NCBI GenBank assembly: GCA_947569365.1
Contig: CANOSM010000007.1
Coordinates: forward strand, 1-64,000
Reading direction: 5' to 3'
Length of the DNA stretch: 64,000 nt
From: an uncultured Clostridium sp.
GTDB lineage: Bacteria > Bacillota > Clostridia > TANB77 > CAG-508
Every line of letters starts with the position of its first letter. Position 1 is the first letter of the stretch. Shown piece after piece: positions 9,805 to 18,196 of this stretch. The notes under the pieces were generated by a model. That model did not search any database and was not told where the DNA came from. It was given only the letters and a program-made list of their open reading frames with translations. The position numbers and the translations under genes were made by a program.

Positions 9805-9912
9805 AGAGATGAAGAAGGAAGTCAATCAGATTATACATTTTGGTATAATGTTATTAATGAATATACAAACAAAAATAATAAGTTTGAAGATGAAATTTTC
9901 TTAATTTACTAA
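9805..9912 (+). pseudogene. gene remnant of unknown family
   Basis: After the reductase stop an open stretch of about 35 codons with normal codon use (SQSDYTFWYNVINEY) ends in TAA at 9910-9912. It has no start codon or ribosome binding site, so it looks like the tail of a lost gene. Confidence 0.4.
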
Positions 9913-9964
9913 TTAAATAATATTAATTCCATATAAAAATGAGATAGTTAAATTTTTATTATTA

Positions 9965-10451
9965 TTGTTAAAGCAAGTATTTTATGATATAAATAATCTA
10001 GTTAAAGATCCTAAAATTATAGAAAGTGATAGAGCATTAGATTTTCGGAACAGGATTTTATTTAACAACAGATTTAGAACAAGCAAAAAAATGGGCTATT
10101 CTAACAACAAAACGTCGAGAAAAAGGAAAAGCATTAGTATCTGTATTTAAGATACCAGATGAAGATATAGATAAATTATCTATATTAAAATTTGATTATG
10201 CAAATAAAGAATGGTTGGAATTTATTACTAATAATAGAAAGAAAAGAAAGAATGATGATAATTGGGATATTATTATAGGTCCTGTAGCAAATGATAATAC
10301 TATGCTAGTAATAACATTGTATATAAGAGGAGACTATGATGAAAATGAAGTAATAAAAAGATTGCTTACTCAAAAATTAAAAGATCAGGTAGTATTTAAA
10401 AATGAAAACAGTTTAAGATACTTGAAATTTGAGGAGGTACTTGAAGTATGA
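9965..10451 (+). CDS. DUF3990 protein (ADP-ribosyltransferase-like toxin candidate) with a CGG +1 shift site
   Basis: About 161 residues when joined. DUF3990 proteins carry the motif DFGxGFYLT; here it reads DFGTGFYLTTDLEQAKKWA only if the C of CGG 10046-10048 is skipped. The frame then continues to TGA 10449-10451. The Gly restored is the conserved family residue. The usual N-terminal YHGS element is altered to YDIN, and the start (TTG 9965) lacks a good ribosome binding site, so the front may be damaged. The stop overlaps the next start (ATGA). The two following genes are DUF3791-like; this arrangement resembles a toxin-antitoxin cassette, though activity is unproven. Confidence 0.75.
10046..10049 (+). 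other. CGGA +1 frameshift site in the DUF3990 gene
   Basis: In-frame CGG followed by A, exactly at the conserved Gly of the DFGxGFYLT motif. This is one of the two sites where residue identity argues for Gly rather than Arg. Confidence 0.88.
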
Positions 10452-10693
10452 AAGAATTTATGGCTTTGTTTCTAGACTATTATGATAAAGAAATAATAAA
10501 GATGATAGTAGAAAAGTATAATTACTCATATATGGGAGCATTAAAGAAATTTTTAAGTTCTAAAACATATAAAATGCTGAGAAATATAGAATTAGAAATG
10601 TGGGATTTTGGATATCCTGCAATATTCGATATGTGGGAGTGTGAACAAATAACAGGTTCGCCATTAAGTTCTTCTTATTTGAGAACAAACTAA
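10448..10693 (+). CDS. DUF3791-like small protein, cassette partner
   Basis: 81 residues, translationally coupled to DUF3990 by an ATGA overlap. It contains LKKFLSSKTYKMLRN and WDFGYPAIFDMWECE, a pattern common in the small genes that accompany DUF3990. GAGGAGG lies just upstream inside the DUF3990 gene. Probably a partner or antitoxin, by context only. Confidence 0.7.
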   Translation: MKEFMALFLDYYDKEIIKMIVEKYNYSYMGALKKFLSSKTYKMLRNIELEMWDFGYPAIFDMWECEQITGSPLSSSYLRTN

Positions 10694-10715
10694 TATATCC
10701 AAAAGGAGAAAAACT

Positions 10716-10925
10716 ATGACTAAAGAAATGGAATTTTTCATCTATTTAATAGAAAATTATGCATACTATAAAGGTATAGGAGCAGATGAAGTATTAAAAC
10801 AATTAGATGAGTTGAATTTAACAGATTTTATTTTTAATATGTACGAAAGATATCATCAAGAATCGATAGAAAATGCATATAAAGATATTGATGAGCTTAT
10901 AAACGAAGGTAAGAGAAGTGGCTGA
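10716..10925 (+). CDS. DUF3791 family protein
   Basis: 69 residues. MEFFIYLIENYAYYKG, a LDELNLTDFIFNMYERYH helix pair and an acidic end fit DUF3791. It follows the previous gene by 22 bases with AAAAGGAG before ATG 10716 and ends in TGA, which also shows that TGA is a working stop here. It is likely the last gene of the three-gene cassette. Confidence 0.75.
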   Translation: MTKEMEFFIYLIENYAYYKGIGADEVLKQLDELNLTDFIFNMYERYHQESIENAYKDIDELINEGKRSG

Positions 10926-11007
10926 AAATATTATTATTGTAAAAAACTAAAACCATATGATAAAATAAGCAGAAAGAAGAATATTATTAAAATAAGGAGA
11001 GATATAC

Positions 11008-11553
11008 ATGGAAGAGTTAATAGATGTATTAGATGAGAACGGAATAAAGACAGGAGAGATACTTCCTAGAAGTGAAGTTCATAGAAGAGGACTATGGCAT
11101 AAAGTAATATTGATTGCTATAGTAAATGAAAAAAATCAAGTACTAATGCAACAAAGATCATATAATAAACAAAAAAATGGCGGTATGTGGGATATATCTG
11201 TAGCAGGTCATATTAGTACAGGACAAGATTCATTGTCTGCGGCAAAAAGAGAGATTAATGAAGAAGTAAGTGTTAATCTTGGATATACAGTAGATATCAA
11301 AGAGTTTAGATTTATGTTTTCTTATAGAATTGAAGAAAAAGTAAATGATAATTATATAGACAGACAATTTAATGACTTTTTTATACTAAGAAAAAATGGA
11401 CTGAAAGAAGAAGATATAAAAATACAAGAAAGTGAAGTAGAAAAAGTAAAGTTTGTTGATATTAGTGAGCTAAATAGCATGATAGAAAATAAAGAAATAG
11501 TCGAAAGAGATGCAGTATATAAGGAATTGATGGATTATTTATTTAGAGTATAG
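11008..11553 (+). CDS. Nudix hydrolase, IPP isomerase-like branch
   Basis: 181 residues of the Idi/YfcD-like Nudix branch: the N-terminal ELIDVLDENGIKTGE, then HRRGLWHKV, the QQRS motif, and a Nudix box starting AGHISTGQDSLSAAKRE and ending NEEVSVN. This branch includes IPP isomerase and phosphatases, but the isomerase Cys signature is not evident, so a pyrophosphatase role is more likely. A paralogue occurs at 39537-40091. AAGGAGAG precedes the start. Confidence 0.88.
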   Translation: MEELIDVLDENGIKTGEILPRSEVHRRGLWHKVILIAIVNEKNQVLMQQRSYNKQKNGGMWDISVAGHISTGQDSLSAAKREINEEVSVNLGYTVDIKEFRFMFSYRIEEKVNDNYIDRQFNDFFILRKNGLKEEDIKIQESEVEKVKFVDISELNSMIENKEIVERDAVYKELMDYLFRV

Positions 11554-11588
11554 AATATTATTTATTATTATATATAAAAGGAAGAAAA

Positions 11589-11966
11589 ATGTTAGTAGAA
11601 GAAGTAATTAATTATTGTAAAAACAAAAATAAAGCATATATAGATTATCCATTTGGAGATATTCCAATATGTTTTAAAATAAATAATAAATTATTTGCAC
11701 AGTTATACCCACTAGAAAATGATTATAAAATTACTCTTAAATGTGATCCTATGCTAGCAGAACTATATAGAAAGAAATATGAAGGAGAAGTAGTAAGAGG
11801 ATATCATTGTCCTCCTATTCAAGCGATTCACTGGAATACAGTCTATATAAATAAATCAGTAGAAGATGAGATTATCTATGAAATGATAGATCATTCATAT
11901 GATGAGGTAATAAAAAGTTTTTCTAAAAAAATACAAAATCAATTATTAGAAGAAAATTATATGTAA
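11589..11966 (+). CDS. MmcQ/YjbR-family protein
   Basis: 125 residues matching the MmcQ/YjbR family: a YPFGDIPICFKINNKLFA strand region, LKCDPMLAELYRKKY, and HWNTVYINKSVEDE. These small proteins have a DNA-binding-like fold, but their function is poorly known. The start has AAAGGAAG upstream. It lies between a Nudix gene and an unknown gene in one apparent transcript. Confidence 0.88.
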   Translation: MLVEEVINYCKNKNKAYIDYPFGDIPICFKINNKLFAQLYPLENDYKITLKCDPMLAELYRKKYEGEVVRGYHCPPIQAIHWNTVYINKSVEDEIIYEMIDHSYDEVIKSFSKKIQNQLLEENYM

Positions 11967-11984
11967 TAAATAAAGGAGATAGTA

Positions 11985-12389
11985 ATGAAAGATTTATTAA
12001 AAACTAATTGTTTTGATGTAGAAGAAACTATGATAATCGTTGGAAGCTGTATACAAAATATGCAACCAAAAGCATATGAAGAACTTTTGAAAATATGTAA
12101 TAATATTTATGAAGTATGTCTAGAAAAAGAACACCTAAATATGGTAGTTACCAAAGTAATTGGAATGTTAGCTAGAGGAAAGATTAAGAAATTAATTTTT
12201 GCAACAGTAGATAAATCACCACACTGTATTCAACTTCATTATGTAGTAAAAGAACTAGAAAATGCAATTAGCCTAGATAATATCGAAATAATAAATTATG
12301 TAGCAGTGGATGATAAGTTAGTAGAAATCCCAATAGAAGTAATAGGAATTTCTAAGAATCTATCTAAGTTAAAAGAAAAATTAAAATAA
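11985..12389 (+). CDS. conserved hypothetical protein
   Basis: 134 residues, soluble, mixed alpha/beta. The central stretch GMLARGKIKKLIFATVDKSP followed by HCIQLHYVVKEL looks strongly conserved in character, with closely spaced Cys and His that could bind a metal. I recall similar sequences in other anaerobes but cannot name a family. AAAGGAGA precedes ATG 11985, and it is the last gene before a terminator. Confidence 0.65.
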   Translation: MKDLLKTNCFDVEETMIIVGSCIQNMQPKAYEELLKICNNIYEVCLEKEHLNMVVTKVIGMLARGKIKKLIFATVDKSPHCIQLHYVVKELENAISLDNIEIINYVAVDDKLVEIPIEVIGISKNLSKLKEKLK

Positions 12390-12419
12390 TAAAATTAAAA
12401 AGCATATAAATTGTAAAAT

Positions 12420-12462
12420 AAAGGCAAATGACTATTTATAAAATCAGCCATTTGTCTTTTGG
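12420..12462 (+). terminator. rho-independent terminator
   Basis: Arms 12420-12430 and 12449-12459 pair (aaaggcaaatg with catttgtcttt) with one G-U and end in T residues. It closes the run of genes ending at 12389. Confidence 0.85.
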
Positions 12463-12684
12463 GTTGCAATAATAAGCATATTAAAAAAATAAAGTAATAC
12501 CTGAATTAATAAAGTAAAAATGTTAGAATAAAAATAGAAAATTAACGAAGACATGTAATGAAAAATAAGAAGTAAAAATTATTAGAAAAAATAATATATA
12601 TAGTAATTATAGAAAGAAATAGATATAAATTTATTATGAATTTCTTAAGATTTAGATTTTTTTCTTAAGACTTTATTAATATTA
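12461..12684. other. intergenic AT-rich stretch with no gene seen
   Basis: No open frame of useful length, start signal or repeat is visible. The stretch separates the terminator at 12420-12462 from the promoter of the CofE-like gene. Confidence 0.6.
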
Positions 12685-12713
12685 TTGAATGTAAATTTTT
12701 AACTTCCTATAAT
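12685..12713 (+). promoter_or_regulatory. sigma-A-type promoter of the CofE-like gene
   Basis: TTGAAT at 12685-12690, 17 bases, then a perfect TATAAT at 12708-12713. The gene start is 44 bases downstream with AGGAGG at 12742-12747. Confidence 0.75.
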
Positions 12714-12756
12714 AAAGTTAAATAGAATTTATAACTTTTATAGGAGGTAAAATGAT

Positions 12757-13455
12757 ATGGAATTTATATCAAATGAAGGTAAAGAAATAGAGATAGAAGC
12801 GAGTGGAGATATATACTTAAGACATGCTATAGAAACAAGATTTATAACACAAAGCGATAATTACATTGATGTTATTAAAGAGTATGTTTCAAATATTTAT
12901 GAAGAAGGAGATTTTATATCTATTAGTGAAAAAATAATTAGTCTTTGCCAAAATAGAGTTATAAAAAAAGAAGATATAAAAGTTGGATTTTGGGCAAAAT
13001 TTTTATCAAAGTTCGCATCTAAAACAACTGCAGGTGTAGGAGTAGGCGAAGCAATAAAAATGCAGTATGCTATAAATAAAGTTGGAGTAATAAAAGTAAT
13101 TTTTGCAAGTATTGCTAGTGCTTTTACAAAATTAATTGGAATTAAAGGAGTATTTTATAAAATAGTTGGTCAGGAAGTAAGTGGATTAGATGGGTTTTAT
13201 GATCATGTATGGAAAGAATATGGAGATATAGGAATAGAATTACCAGAAAATCCAGATAAAGTTTGTAATGAAATAAAAGAAAAGTTAGGAATCAGCTCTA
13301 TAATTGTAGATGCTAATGATTATGGAAGAGAAATTTTAGGAAAGTCTTCTGATATAATACTACAAGATGATGAGCTAAAAGAAATAATAAGAGATAATCC
13401 AGCAGGACAAGGAAAACAGCAAACTCCAATTATTCTTATTAGAAAGAAAGTGTAA
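12757..13455 (+). CDS. coenzyme F420-0:L-glutamate ligase-like (CofE family) protein
   Basis: 232 residues with the CofE-like pattern: RHAIETRFI near the N-terminus, GDFISISEKIISLCQNRV, then WAKFLSKFASKTTAGVGVGE, a SGLDGFYDHVWKEYGD segment and IIVDANDYGREILGKSSD near the C-terminus. True CofE adds glutamate to coenzyme F420. Clostridial members occur in organisms without an F420 pathway, so the substrate is uncertain and may be another amide ligation. It has its own promoter and stands alone. ATG 12757 is chosen over ATG 12752, which is out of frame. Confidence 0.82.
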   Translation: MEFISNEGKEIEIEASGDIYLRHAIETRFITQSDNYIDVIKEYVSNIYEEGDFISISEKIISLCQNRVIKKEDIKVGFWAKFLSKFASKTTAGVGVGEAIKMQYAINKVGVIKVIFASIASAFTKLIGIKGVFYKIVGQEVSGLDGFYDHVWKEYGDIGIELPENPDKVCNEIKEKLGISSIIVDANDYGREILGKSSDIILQDDELKEIIRDNPAGQGKQQTPIILIRKKV

Positions 13456-13611
13456 AACACTAAATTTGTTTATTATTACTAAAGAAATTAGAAAGACTTT
13501 ATGCGATACTAACTTAATAATATTCTTTTTTTTAAAATATAGCAAAATTATAGGAGGTATGATATACTAAGAATAATATATTTAAAGAGCGAAAAAAGGA
13601 GGCTAATTATA

Positions 13612-13760
13612 ATGGTATAAGAATTTGCCAAATATCCTGATGAAACATTAGTCACTTTTTCAGATATTAGAAAAAGAAAATAGAGAATATATAAATAGTA
13701 GAAAAAGTGGCACATCTATTCTTTAAATATGCTCGTGAAGGAGGTATTAAATTTACATAG
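13612..13760 (+). pseudogene. remnant of the small family found intact at 29307-29582
   Basis: AGGAGG and ATG 13612 are followed by a stop at codon 3, then EFAKYPDETLVTFSDI, which matches YADETEVVFSHI of the intact gene. After a deletion and a frame change the end KYAREGGIKF matches its RWAREGGICI. Both ends of the gene thus remain but the middle is lost. Confidence 0.7.
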
Positions 13761-13764
13761 TATT

Positions 13765-14577
13765 ATGAATTATTATTTCTTATGTAATGAACTTATAGAA
13801 AATTATATACATACAAAAGATATTGAAATATCAATGAAAAACTATATTAAAACTAATTATGAACTCTTAGACGATATTTATTTTACTCCTAAGAAAATAG
13901 ATAAAGATAAAATCGAAAATATTATAAAAGATGATAAATATAAAAATATATTATTAGATATGATTGCAAATTTAGAAAAAATCGATTTAAACGAAACCTT
14001 CGTAAATATAATAGATGAGTTAGGAAATATATTAAATTATAAAAATATTAATAAAAAAATATACATAATTATAGGATTAAATACTACTACCATATATTCA
14101 GTAAATTATAAAAATGAAAATGTAACAGTAATATTATTAGAATCAAGCTTAGGATTAGAAGAAAATATAAAAATGCTACTTGCTCATGAATATACACATT
14201 GGATTAGAGAAAAAGAAATCAAACATAATGTATTTGAAAACTGTATTGGAGAAAGATTTATAACAGAAGGAATAGCATGTAACTTTTCAGAAGAAATAGT
14301 ACCTAATAAACAAATAAGTTATTATACAATAGTAACAGATAAAACAGTTAAATGGGTAGAAGATAATATGGAATTGCTAGACAATTTTGTAAAAAATGAA
14401 CTAGATAAAAAAGATATGATGTATGATTTCTTTTATATGTTTGCTAAAACAAAGTTACCAGATATGCCAGTTAGAACTGGATATGTATATGGATATCTTA
14501 AAGTAAAAGAATATATGAAAAACAATTCTTTAAAAATAAAAGATATTGTAAAAATAAATTGGAAAACAATTTTATAA
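13765..14577 (+). CDS. DUF2268-type predicted zinc metalloprotease
   Basis: About 270 residues. HEYTH (residues about 141-145 from ATG 13765) gives the HExxH zinc site in LLAHEYTHWIREKE. The later FITEGIACNFSEE supplies the third ligand Glu region, as in DUF2268. There is no signal peptide, so it is cytosolic. The start is uncertain: AAGGAGG at 13738-13744 is 20 bases before ATG 13765, while ATG 13729 in the same frame overlaps the preceding remnant and has no site. The frame itself is clear. Confidence 0.78.
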   Translation: MNYYFLCNELIENYIHTKDIEISMKNYIKTNYELLDDIYFTPKKIDKDKIENIIKDDKYKNILLDMIANLEKIDLNETFVNIIDELGNILNYKNINKKIYIIIGLNTTTIYSVNYKNENVTVILLESSLGLEENIKMLLAHEYTHWIREKEIKHNVFENCIGERFITEGIACNFSEEIVPNKQISYYTIVTDKTVKWVEDNMELLDNFVKNELDKKDMMYDFFYMFAKTKLPDMPVRTGYVYGYLKVKEYMKNNSLKIKDIVKINWKTIL

Positions 14578-14596
14578 AAATTTGGAGGAAAATAAA

Positions 14597-15040
14597 ATGA
14601 AGGTAATAGCAGGATGCATAATTAAAAGAGATAATAAAATATTGATGGTAAAAGAAGCAAAAAAAGACTGTTATGGTAAATGGAATTATCCAGCAGGAAA
14701 AGTTGAGGAATCTGAAAAAGTAACAGAAGGAGCTATAAGAGAAACTTTCGAAGAGATAGGATGCGAAGTAAAACTTACAGGAGCTTTACCAATAGCCAGT
14801 GTAGATTTAGAAAATGAAACATATATAATAATAAGATTTACAGCAGAGATATTGAAAGAAAACATTAAATTTGATAAAAACGAAATATTAGATGTAAAAT
14901 GGATTGATATTGATGATATAAAAAATATGAAAAGAGAAGAATTTAGAGGATATGAACTTAATAAGAAAACAATTGATGATATAGAAAATAATAATATTTA
15001 TCCACTACAAATATTTGATAATGCTAAATACACAGATTAG
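14597..15040 (+). CDS. Nudix hydrolase
   Basis: 147 residues from ATG 14597, which has GGAGG at the right distance (the in-frame TTG 14582 precedes that site and is unlikely). The Nudix box starts YPAGKVEESEKVTEGAIRE and continues TFEEIGCEV with intact catalytic Glu residues. It follows the metalloprotease gene by 19 bases. Substrate unknown. Confidence 0.92.
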   Translation: MKVIAGCIIKRDNKILMVKEAKKDCYGKWNYPAGKVEESEKVTEGAIRETFEEIGCEVKLTGALPIASVDLENETYIIIRFTAEILKENIKFDKNEILDVKWIDIDDIKNMKREEFRGYELNKKTIDDIENNNIYPLQIFDNAKYTD

Positions 15041-15054
15041 AATGAGGAGAAATT

Positions 15055-15783
15055 ATGTTTTTAAATAAAAAAGTAATTGTATTTGATATGGATGGAACAC
15101 TTATTGATTCAATTAATATTTGGAATGAAGTTGATATATGTTTAATTAAAAGGCTAGGATTTAATGGAACATTAGAAAGTAATAAAATACAAATTCAAAG
15201 AGATACATCATTACGAGTAAACAGTAGTGCAAAAAATCCATATATGGAATACTATAAAGACTTAAAGAAAAGATATAATTCGGATTTAAAACCAGAAGAA
15301 ATTGATAAATTAAGATATGAAATTGCAAGTGATTACTTAAAGGACAAAGTAGATTATAAACCAAATGCAGAAGAATTTTTAAAAGAACTAAAAGATAGAG
15401 GATATACTCTTGTAATAGCAAGTACTACAAAAAGGCATAATATGAATATTTATAAAACAGAAAATAAAAATATAATAAATAAAGCAAATATAAATGATTA
15501 TTTTAAAATTATTTATACAAGGGAAGATGTAAAAGAAATTAAGCCTAATCCAGAAGTTCATTTTAAAATATTAGAAGAACTTAATATAGAAAAACAAGAT
15601 TGCTTAATAATTGAAGACTCCTTAGTTGGAATTGAAGCAGCTAAAAATGCTGGAATAGATGTAGTATCAATATATGATAAATATTCTGATACAGATAGAG
15701 AAAAGATTAATGAATTATCTAATTATCAAATAAAAGATTACTTAGAAGCAATAAATATTTTAAAAGGAGAATTTGAAAAATGA
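15055..15783 (+). CDS. HAD phosphatase, beta-phosphoglucomutase-like
   Basis: 242 residues. HAD motifs in order: FDMDGTLIDS (nucleophile and second Asp), a Thr motif in IASTTK, Lys and Pro in EIKPNPEVHF, and IIEDSLVGIEAAKNAG. The helical cap lies between residues about 15 and 90, as in subfamily I. The likely role is hydrolysis of a small phosphorylated metabolite. It overlaps the next Nudix gene by four bases (ATGA), indicating coupled translation. Confidence 0.92.
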   Translation: MFLNKKVIVFDMDGTLIDSINIWNEVDICLIKRLGFNGTLESNKIQIQRDTSLRVNSSAKNPYMEYYKDLKKRYNSDLKPEEIDKLRYEIASDYLKDKVDYKPNAEEFLKELKDRGYTLVIASTTKRHNMNIYKTENKNIINKANINDYFKIIYTREDVKEIKPNPEVHFKILEELNIEKQDCLIIEDSLVGIEAAKNAGIDVVSIYDKYSDTDREKINELSNYQIKDYLEAINILKGEFEK

Positions 15784-16178
15784 AAGAGATAGATAAAATA
15801 GCATTCATATATTTAAAAGACGGAAAAATACTAAGTACTTTATCAAAAAGAAAAGATACATATTATATTCCTGGAGGGAAAAGAATAGAAGGAGAAACAG
15901 ATAATGAAACTCTAATTAGAGAATGCAAAGAAGAACTAACAATTGATATAATTGAAAGTTCAATAAAATATTATGGAACATTTGAAGCACAAGCCCATGG
16001 AAAAGCAGAGGGAATATTAGTAAAGATGACATGTTATATGGCAGACTTTAACGGGGAGATAAAAGCAGACTCTGAGATACAAGAAATTAGATGGTTAACT
16101 TATAATGATTTAGATAAGATATCTCCAGTAGATAAACTAATTTTTAAAGATTTGTATGATAAGAATTTATTAAAATAA
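15780..16178 (+). CDS. Nudix hydrolase
   Basis: 132 residues. Short N-terminal strand pair, then PGGKRIEGETDNETLIREC with KEELTID completing the box. It overlaps the HAD gene by ATGA and has AAAAGGAG upstream. It is the closest relative in the window to the truncated copy at 6534-6851. A gap of about 490 bases then leads to the histidine leader and transporter. Confidence 0.92.
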   Translation: MKEIDKIAFIYLKDGKILSTLSKRKDTYYIPGGKRIEGETDNETLIRECKEELTIDIIESSIKYYGTFEAQAHGKAEGILVKMTCYMADFNGEIKADSEIQEIRWLTYNDLDKISPVDKLIFKDLYDKNLLK

Positions 16179-16212
16179 TTATATTAATCAATTTAATAAT
16201 TTTATTTTTTAG

Positions 16213-16241
16213 TTGACACTAATGGAAAATGATGCTAAAAT
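16213..16241 (+). promoter_or_regulatory. promoter of the histidine leader/transporter operon
   Basis: TTGACA 16213-16218, 17 bases, TAAAAT 16236-16241. Transcription would start about 30 bases before the first leader peptide. Confidence 0.8.
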
Positions 16242-16280
16242 TAAAAACATAAAGAAGTCAAAAAGGAGAAATTATTTTTT

Positions 16281-16328
16281 ATGATAAATATATTATTTAA
16301 AGGTAACAAACATCATCATAAAAAGTAG
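16281..16328 (+). CDS. histidine leader peptide 1
   Basis: AAAAGGAG at 16261-16268 is followed by ATG 16281 and a 15-codon frame, MINILFKGNKHHHKK, ending in TAG. Three consecutive CAT codons (16311-16319) lie just before a set of alternative hairpins. This is the layout of a ribosome-mediated attenuator that senses charged tRNA-His. Confidence 0.85.
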   Translation: MINILFKGNKHHHKK

Positions 16329-16372
16329 CTTGTGCTAAATTTAGGCACAGGCTATTGATGCTTGTGCCTTTT
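16327..16372 (+). promoter_or_regulatory. attenuator 1: mutually exclusive hairpins A-B and B-C
   Basis: Segment A (16327-16335, overlapping the leader stop codon), B (16344-16353) and C (16360-16368) carry agcttgtgc, ggcacaggct and gcttgtgcc. B can pair with A or with C. B-C is followed by TTTT and would terminate. A ribosome at the stop codon masks A and favours B-C. A ribosome stalled at the His codons leaves A free to pair with B and releases C. Confidence 0.8.
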
Positions 16373-16386
16373 GTGTTTCTAAAAGT

Positions 16387-16424
16387 AGCCTTAAGGTACG
16401 AAACCTTAAGGCTATTTTTGTTTT
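16387..16424 (+). terminator. strong terminator after attenuator 1
   Basis: Perfect 11-base arms 16387-16397 (agccttaaggt) and 16403-16413, followed by a T-rich run. It gives a second barrier to read-through before the second leader copy. Confidence 0.85.
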
Positions 16425-16464
16425 TATAAAAAAATATATTAGTATTATTAAAAGGAGAGAAAAA

Positions 16465-16509
16465 ATGAAAAATATTTTAAGAAGTAATATACATTATCAT
16501 AAAAAATAG
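16465..16509 (+). CDS. histidine leader peptide 2
   Basis: AAAGGAG at 16451-16457, ATG 16465, 14 codons: MKNILRSNIHYHKK, ending in TAG. Two CAT codons flank a TAT. It is a diverged copy of leader peptide 1 with the same distance to its hairpins. Confidence 0.82.
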   Translation: MKNILRSNIHYHKK

Positions 16510-16602
16510 CTTGTGCTAAATTTAGGCACAGGCTTATAGATGCTTGTGCCTTTATAGCTAAAAAAAGACTTAAGGGTACAAAAAACTTTTAAGTCTTTTT
16601 TA
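16508..16602 (+). promoter_or_regulatory. attenuator 2 with terminator
   Basis: A second set of A (16508-16516), B (16525-16534) and C (16542-16550) repeats the sequences of attenuator 1. It is followed by a hairpin with arms 16566-16576 and 16586-16596 and a T run. Two attenuators in series should tighten repression when histidine is plentiful. Confidence 0.8.
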
Positions 16603-16666
16603 TATTTATAATGTAATTTAAAAAATAAGATTCTTTTTGATAAATATAAATTTTAGGAGGTTTAAT

Positions 16667-17461
16667 ATGAATAGAAAAATAATATTTTATAGTATAGTAG
16701 TAATTTTAATAATCATTATAGGAGTATTAATCTTAAATAAAAAAGAAGTAAGAAAAAATGAAAATGTATTAGTAGTTGGTTTAGATGATAGCTTCCCACC
16801 AATGGGATTTAGAAATGAAAATAATGAAATAGTTGGATTTGATATTGATGTTGCAAAAGCAGTATGTGAAAGACTTGGGATGAGATTAGAACTTCAACAA
16901 ATATCATGGGCATCTAAAGAACAAGAGCTAAATTCAGGAAATATAGATTGTATTTGGAATGGATTTGCATATACAGAAGAAAGAGCAAAAACAATGACAT
17001 TAACTGAAAATTATATTAAAGGAAAAAATTATTTTATCTTAAAAGATGGGATAACTGTTAAAAGTCAGTATGAACTAGAAGGTAAGAAAATTGGTGTTCA
17101 GTCAGGTTCAAGTCAACAATTAGACTTAGAAAATTCAGAATTTGGGAAAAAGATAGAAATTATACCATATAGTGATAATCTAACAGCTGTTATGGATTTA
17201 GAAACAGGAGGAGTAGATGCAATATTTTGTTCAAATATTATAGGAAATTATTTAATCCAAACTAAAAATAAAAAATATGAAACAATAGATTCTGAAAATA
17301 TATCAGTAAGTAATGGAAGTGTTATTGCTTTTAAACAAGGAAATACAGAACTTAGAGATAAAATACAAAACGTTTTATATGAATTAGCAAAAGATGGGAC
17401 TTTAAGAAAAATTTCAGAAAAATGGTTTGGAAGAGATATGATTACAGTAAAGGAGAATTGA
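16667..17461 (+). CDS. polar amino-acid ABC transporter substrate-binding protein
   Basis: 264 residues from ATG 16667 (AGGAGG at 16655-16660). A hydrophobic N-terminal segment (about residues 5-22) without a lipobox Cys suggests a membrane-anchored binding protein. The family 3 solute-binding fold is shown by LDDSFPPMGFRNENNEIVGF followed by DIDVAKAVCERLG, and GNIDCIWNGFAYTEERA. Given the His leader peptides upstream and the Xaa-His dipeptidase domain downstream, histidine is the best candidate ligand. It ends in TGA overlapping the spacing to the permease start. Confidence 0.88.
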   Translation: MNRKIIFYSIVVILIIIIGVLILNKKEVRKNENVLVVGLDDSFPPMGFRNENNEIVGFDIDVAKAVCERLGMRLELQQISWASKEQELNSGNIDCIWNGFAYTEERAKTMTLTENYIKGKNYFILKDGITVKSQYELEGKKIGVQSGSSQQLDLENSEFGKKIEIIPYSDNLTAVMDLETGGVDAIFCSNIIGNYLIQTKNKKYETIDSENISVSNGSVIAFKQGNTELRDKIQNVLYELAKDGTLRKISEKWFGRDMITVKEN

Positions 17462-17462
17462 T

Positions 17463-18113
17463 ATGAATATAGATAAATGTATTAATGTAGCAAAAATACT
17501 TTTTTCAGGAATTGATGTAACAATTAAGATATTTATATTAACACTAATATTTTCAATACCACTTAGTATTTTATTAGCTATTATAAGAAACTCAAAATGT
17601 AAAATAATATCTAGTATTATAAAACTATATGTTTTGATAATTAGAGGTACACCTATGATGTTACAAATAATTTTTGTATATTTTGCACCATATTATTTGT
17701 TTAATATGACTTATGATAGATTCATAGCAATAATAGTAGCATTCGTATTAAATTATACAGCATATTTTTCAGAAATATTTAGAAGTGGTATAAATAGTAT
17801 ACCAAAAGGGCAAATGGAAGCTGCATATACTTTAGGTTTTAGTAAAGTACAGACTTTCTTTATAATAACATTACCACAAGTTATAAAAATAATATTACCT
17901 GCAATGTCAAATGAAGTTATATCATTACTAAAATCAACTTCTCTTGCACAATTAATTGGTGTTACAGAAATGTTTGCTTTAGCACAAAAACAGGCAAGTT
18001 ACAATTTTTCAGTTATACCTCTTTGTATAGCAGGGCTATATTATTTAATTTTAGTTTTTATAGTATCAGTAATATTTAATACTTTAGAAAAGAAATTAGA
18101 TTATTATAAATAA
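17463..18113 (+). CDS. polar amino-acid ABC transporter permease
   Basis: 216 residues with about five membrane segments of the HisM/GlnP type. The EAA loop reads GQMEAAYTLGFSKVQTFFII followed by TLPQ, and the RGTPMMLQ motif lies after the second helix. It starts two bases after the binding-protein gene with AAGGAG inside that gene, so the two are translationally linked. Confidence 0.93.
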   Translation: MNIDKCINVAKILFSGIDVTIKIFILTLIFSIPLSILLAIIRNSKCKIISSIIKLYVLIIRGTPMMLQIIFVYFAPYYLFNMTYDRFIAIIVAFVLNYTAYFSEIFRSGINSIPKGQMEAAYTLGFSKVQTFFIITLPQVIKIILPAMSNEVISLLKSTSLAQLIGVTEMFALAQKQASYNFSVIPLCIAGLYYLILVFIVSVIFNTLEKKLDYYK

Positions 18114-18196
18114 ATAAAAAAGAAAAATAAAAAAAGATTTAATTTTATTTTTAAAAATTTAATATATAAATCTAAAAATCAGAAAGGAGAAGAAAA

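Noticed and set aside
16281..16602. T-box riboswitch upstream of the transporter
   Set aside because: No T-box consensus is present. Short His-rich frames with ribosome binding sites and alternative hairpins fit leader-peptide attenuation instead.
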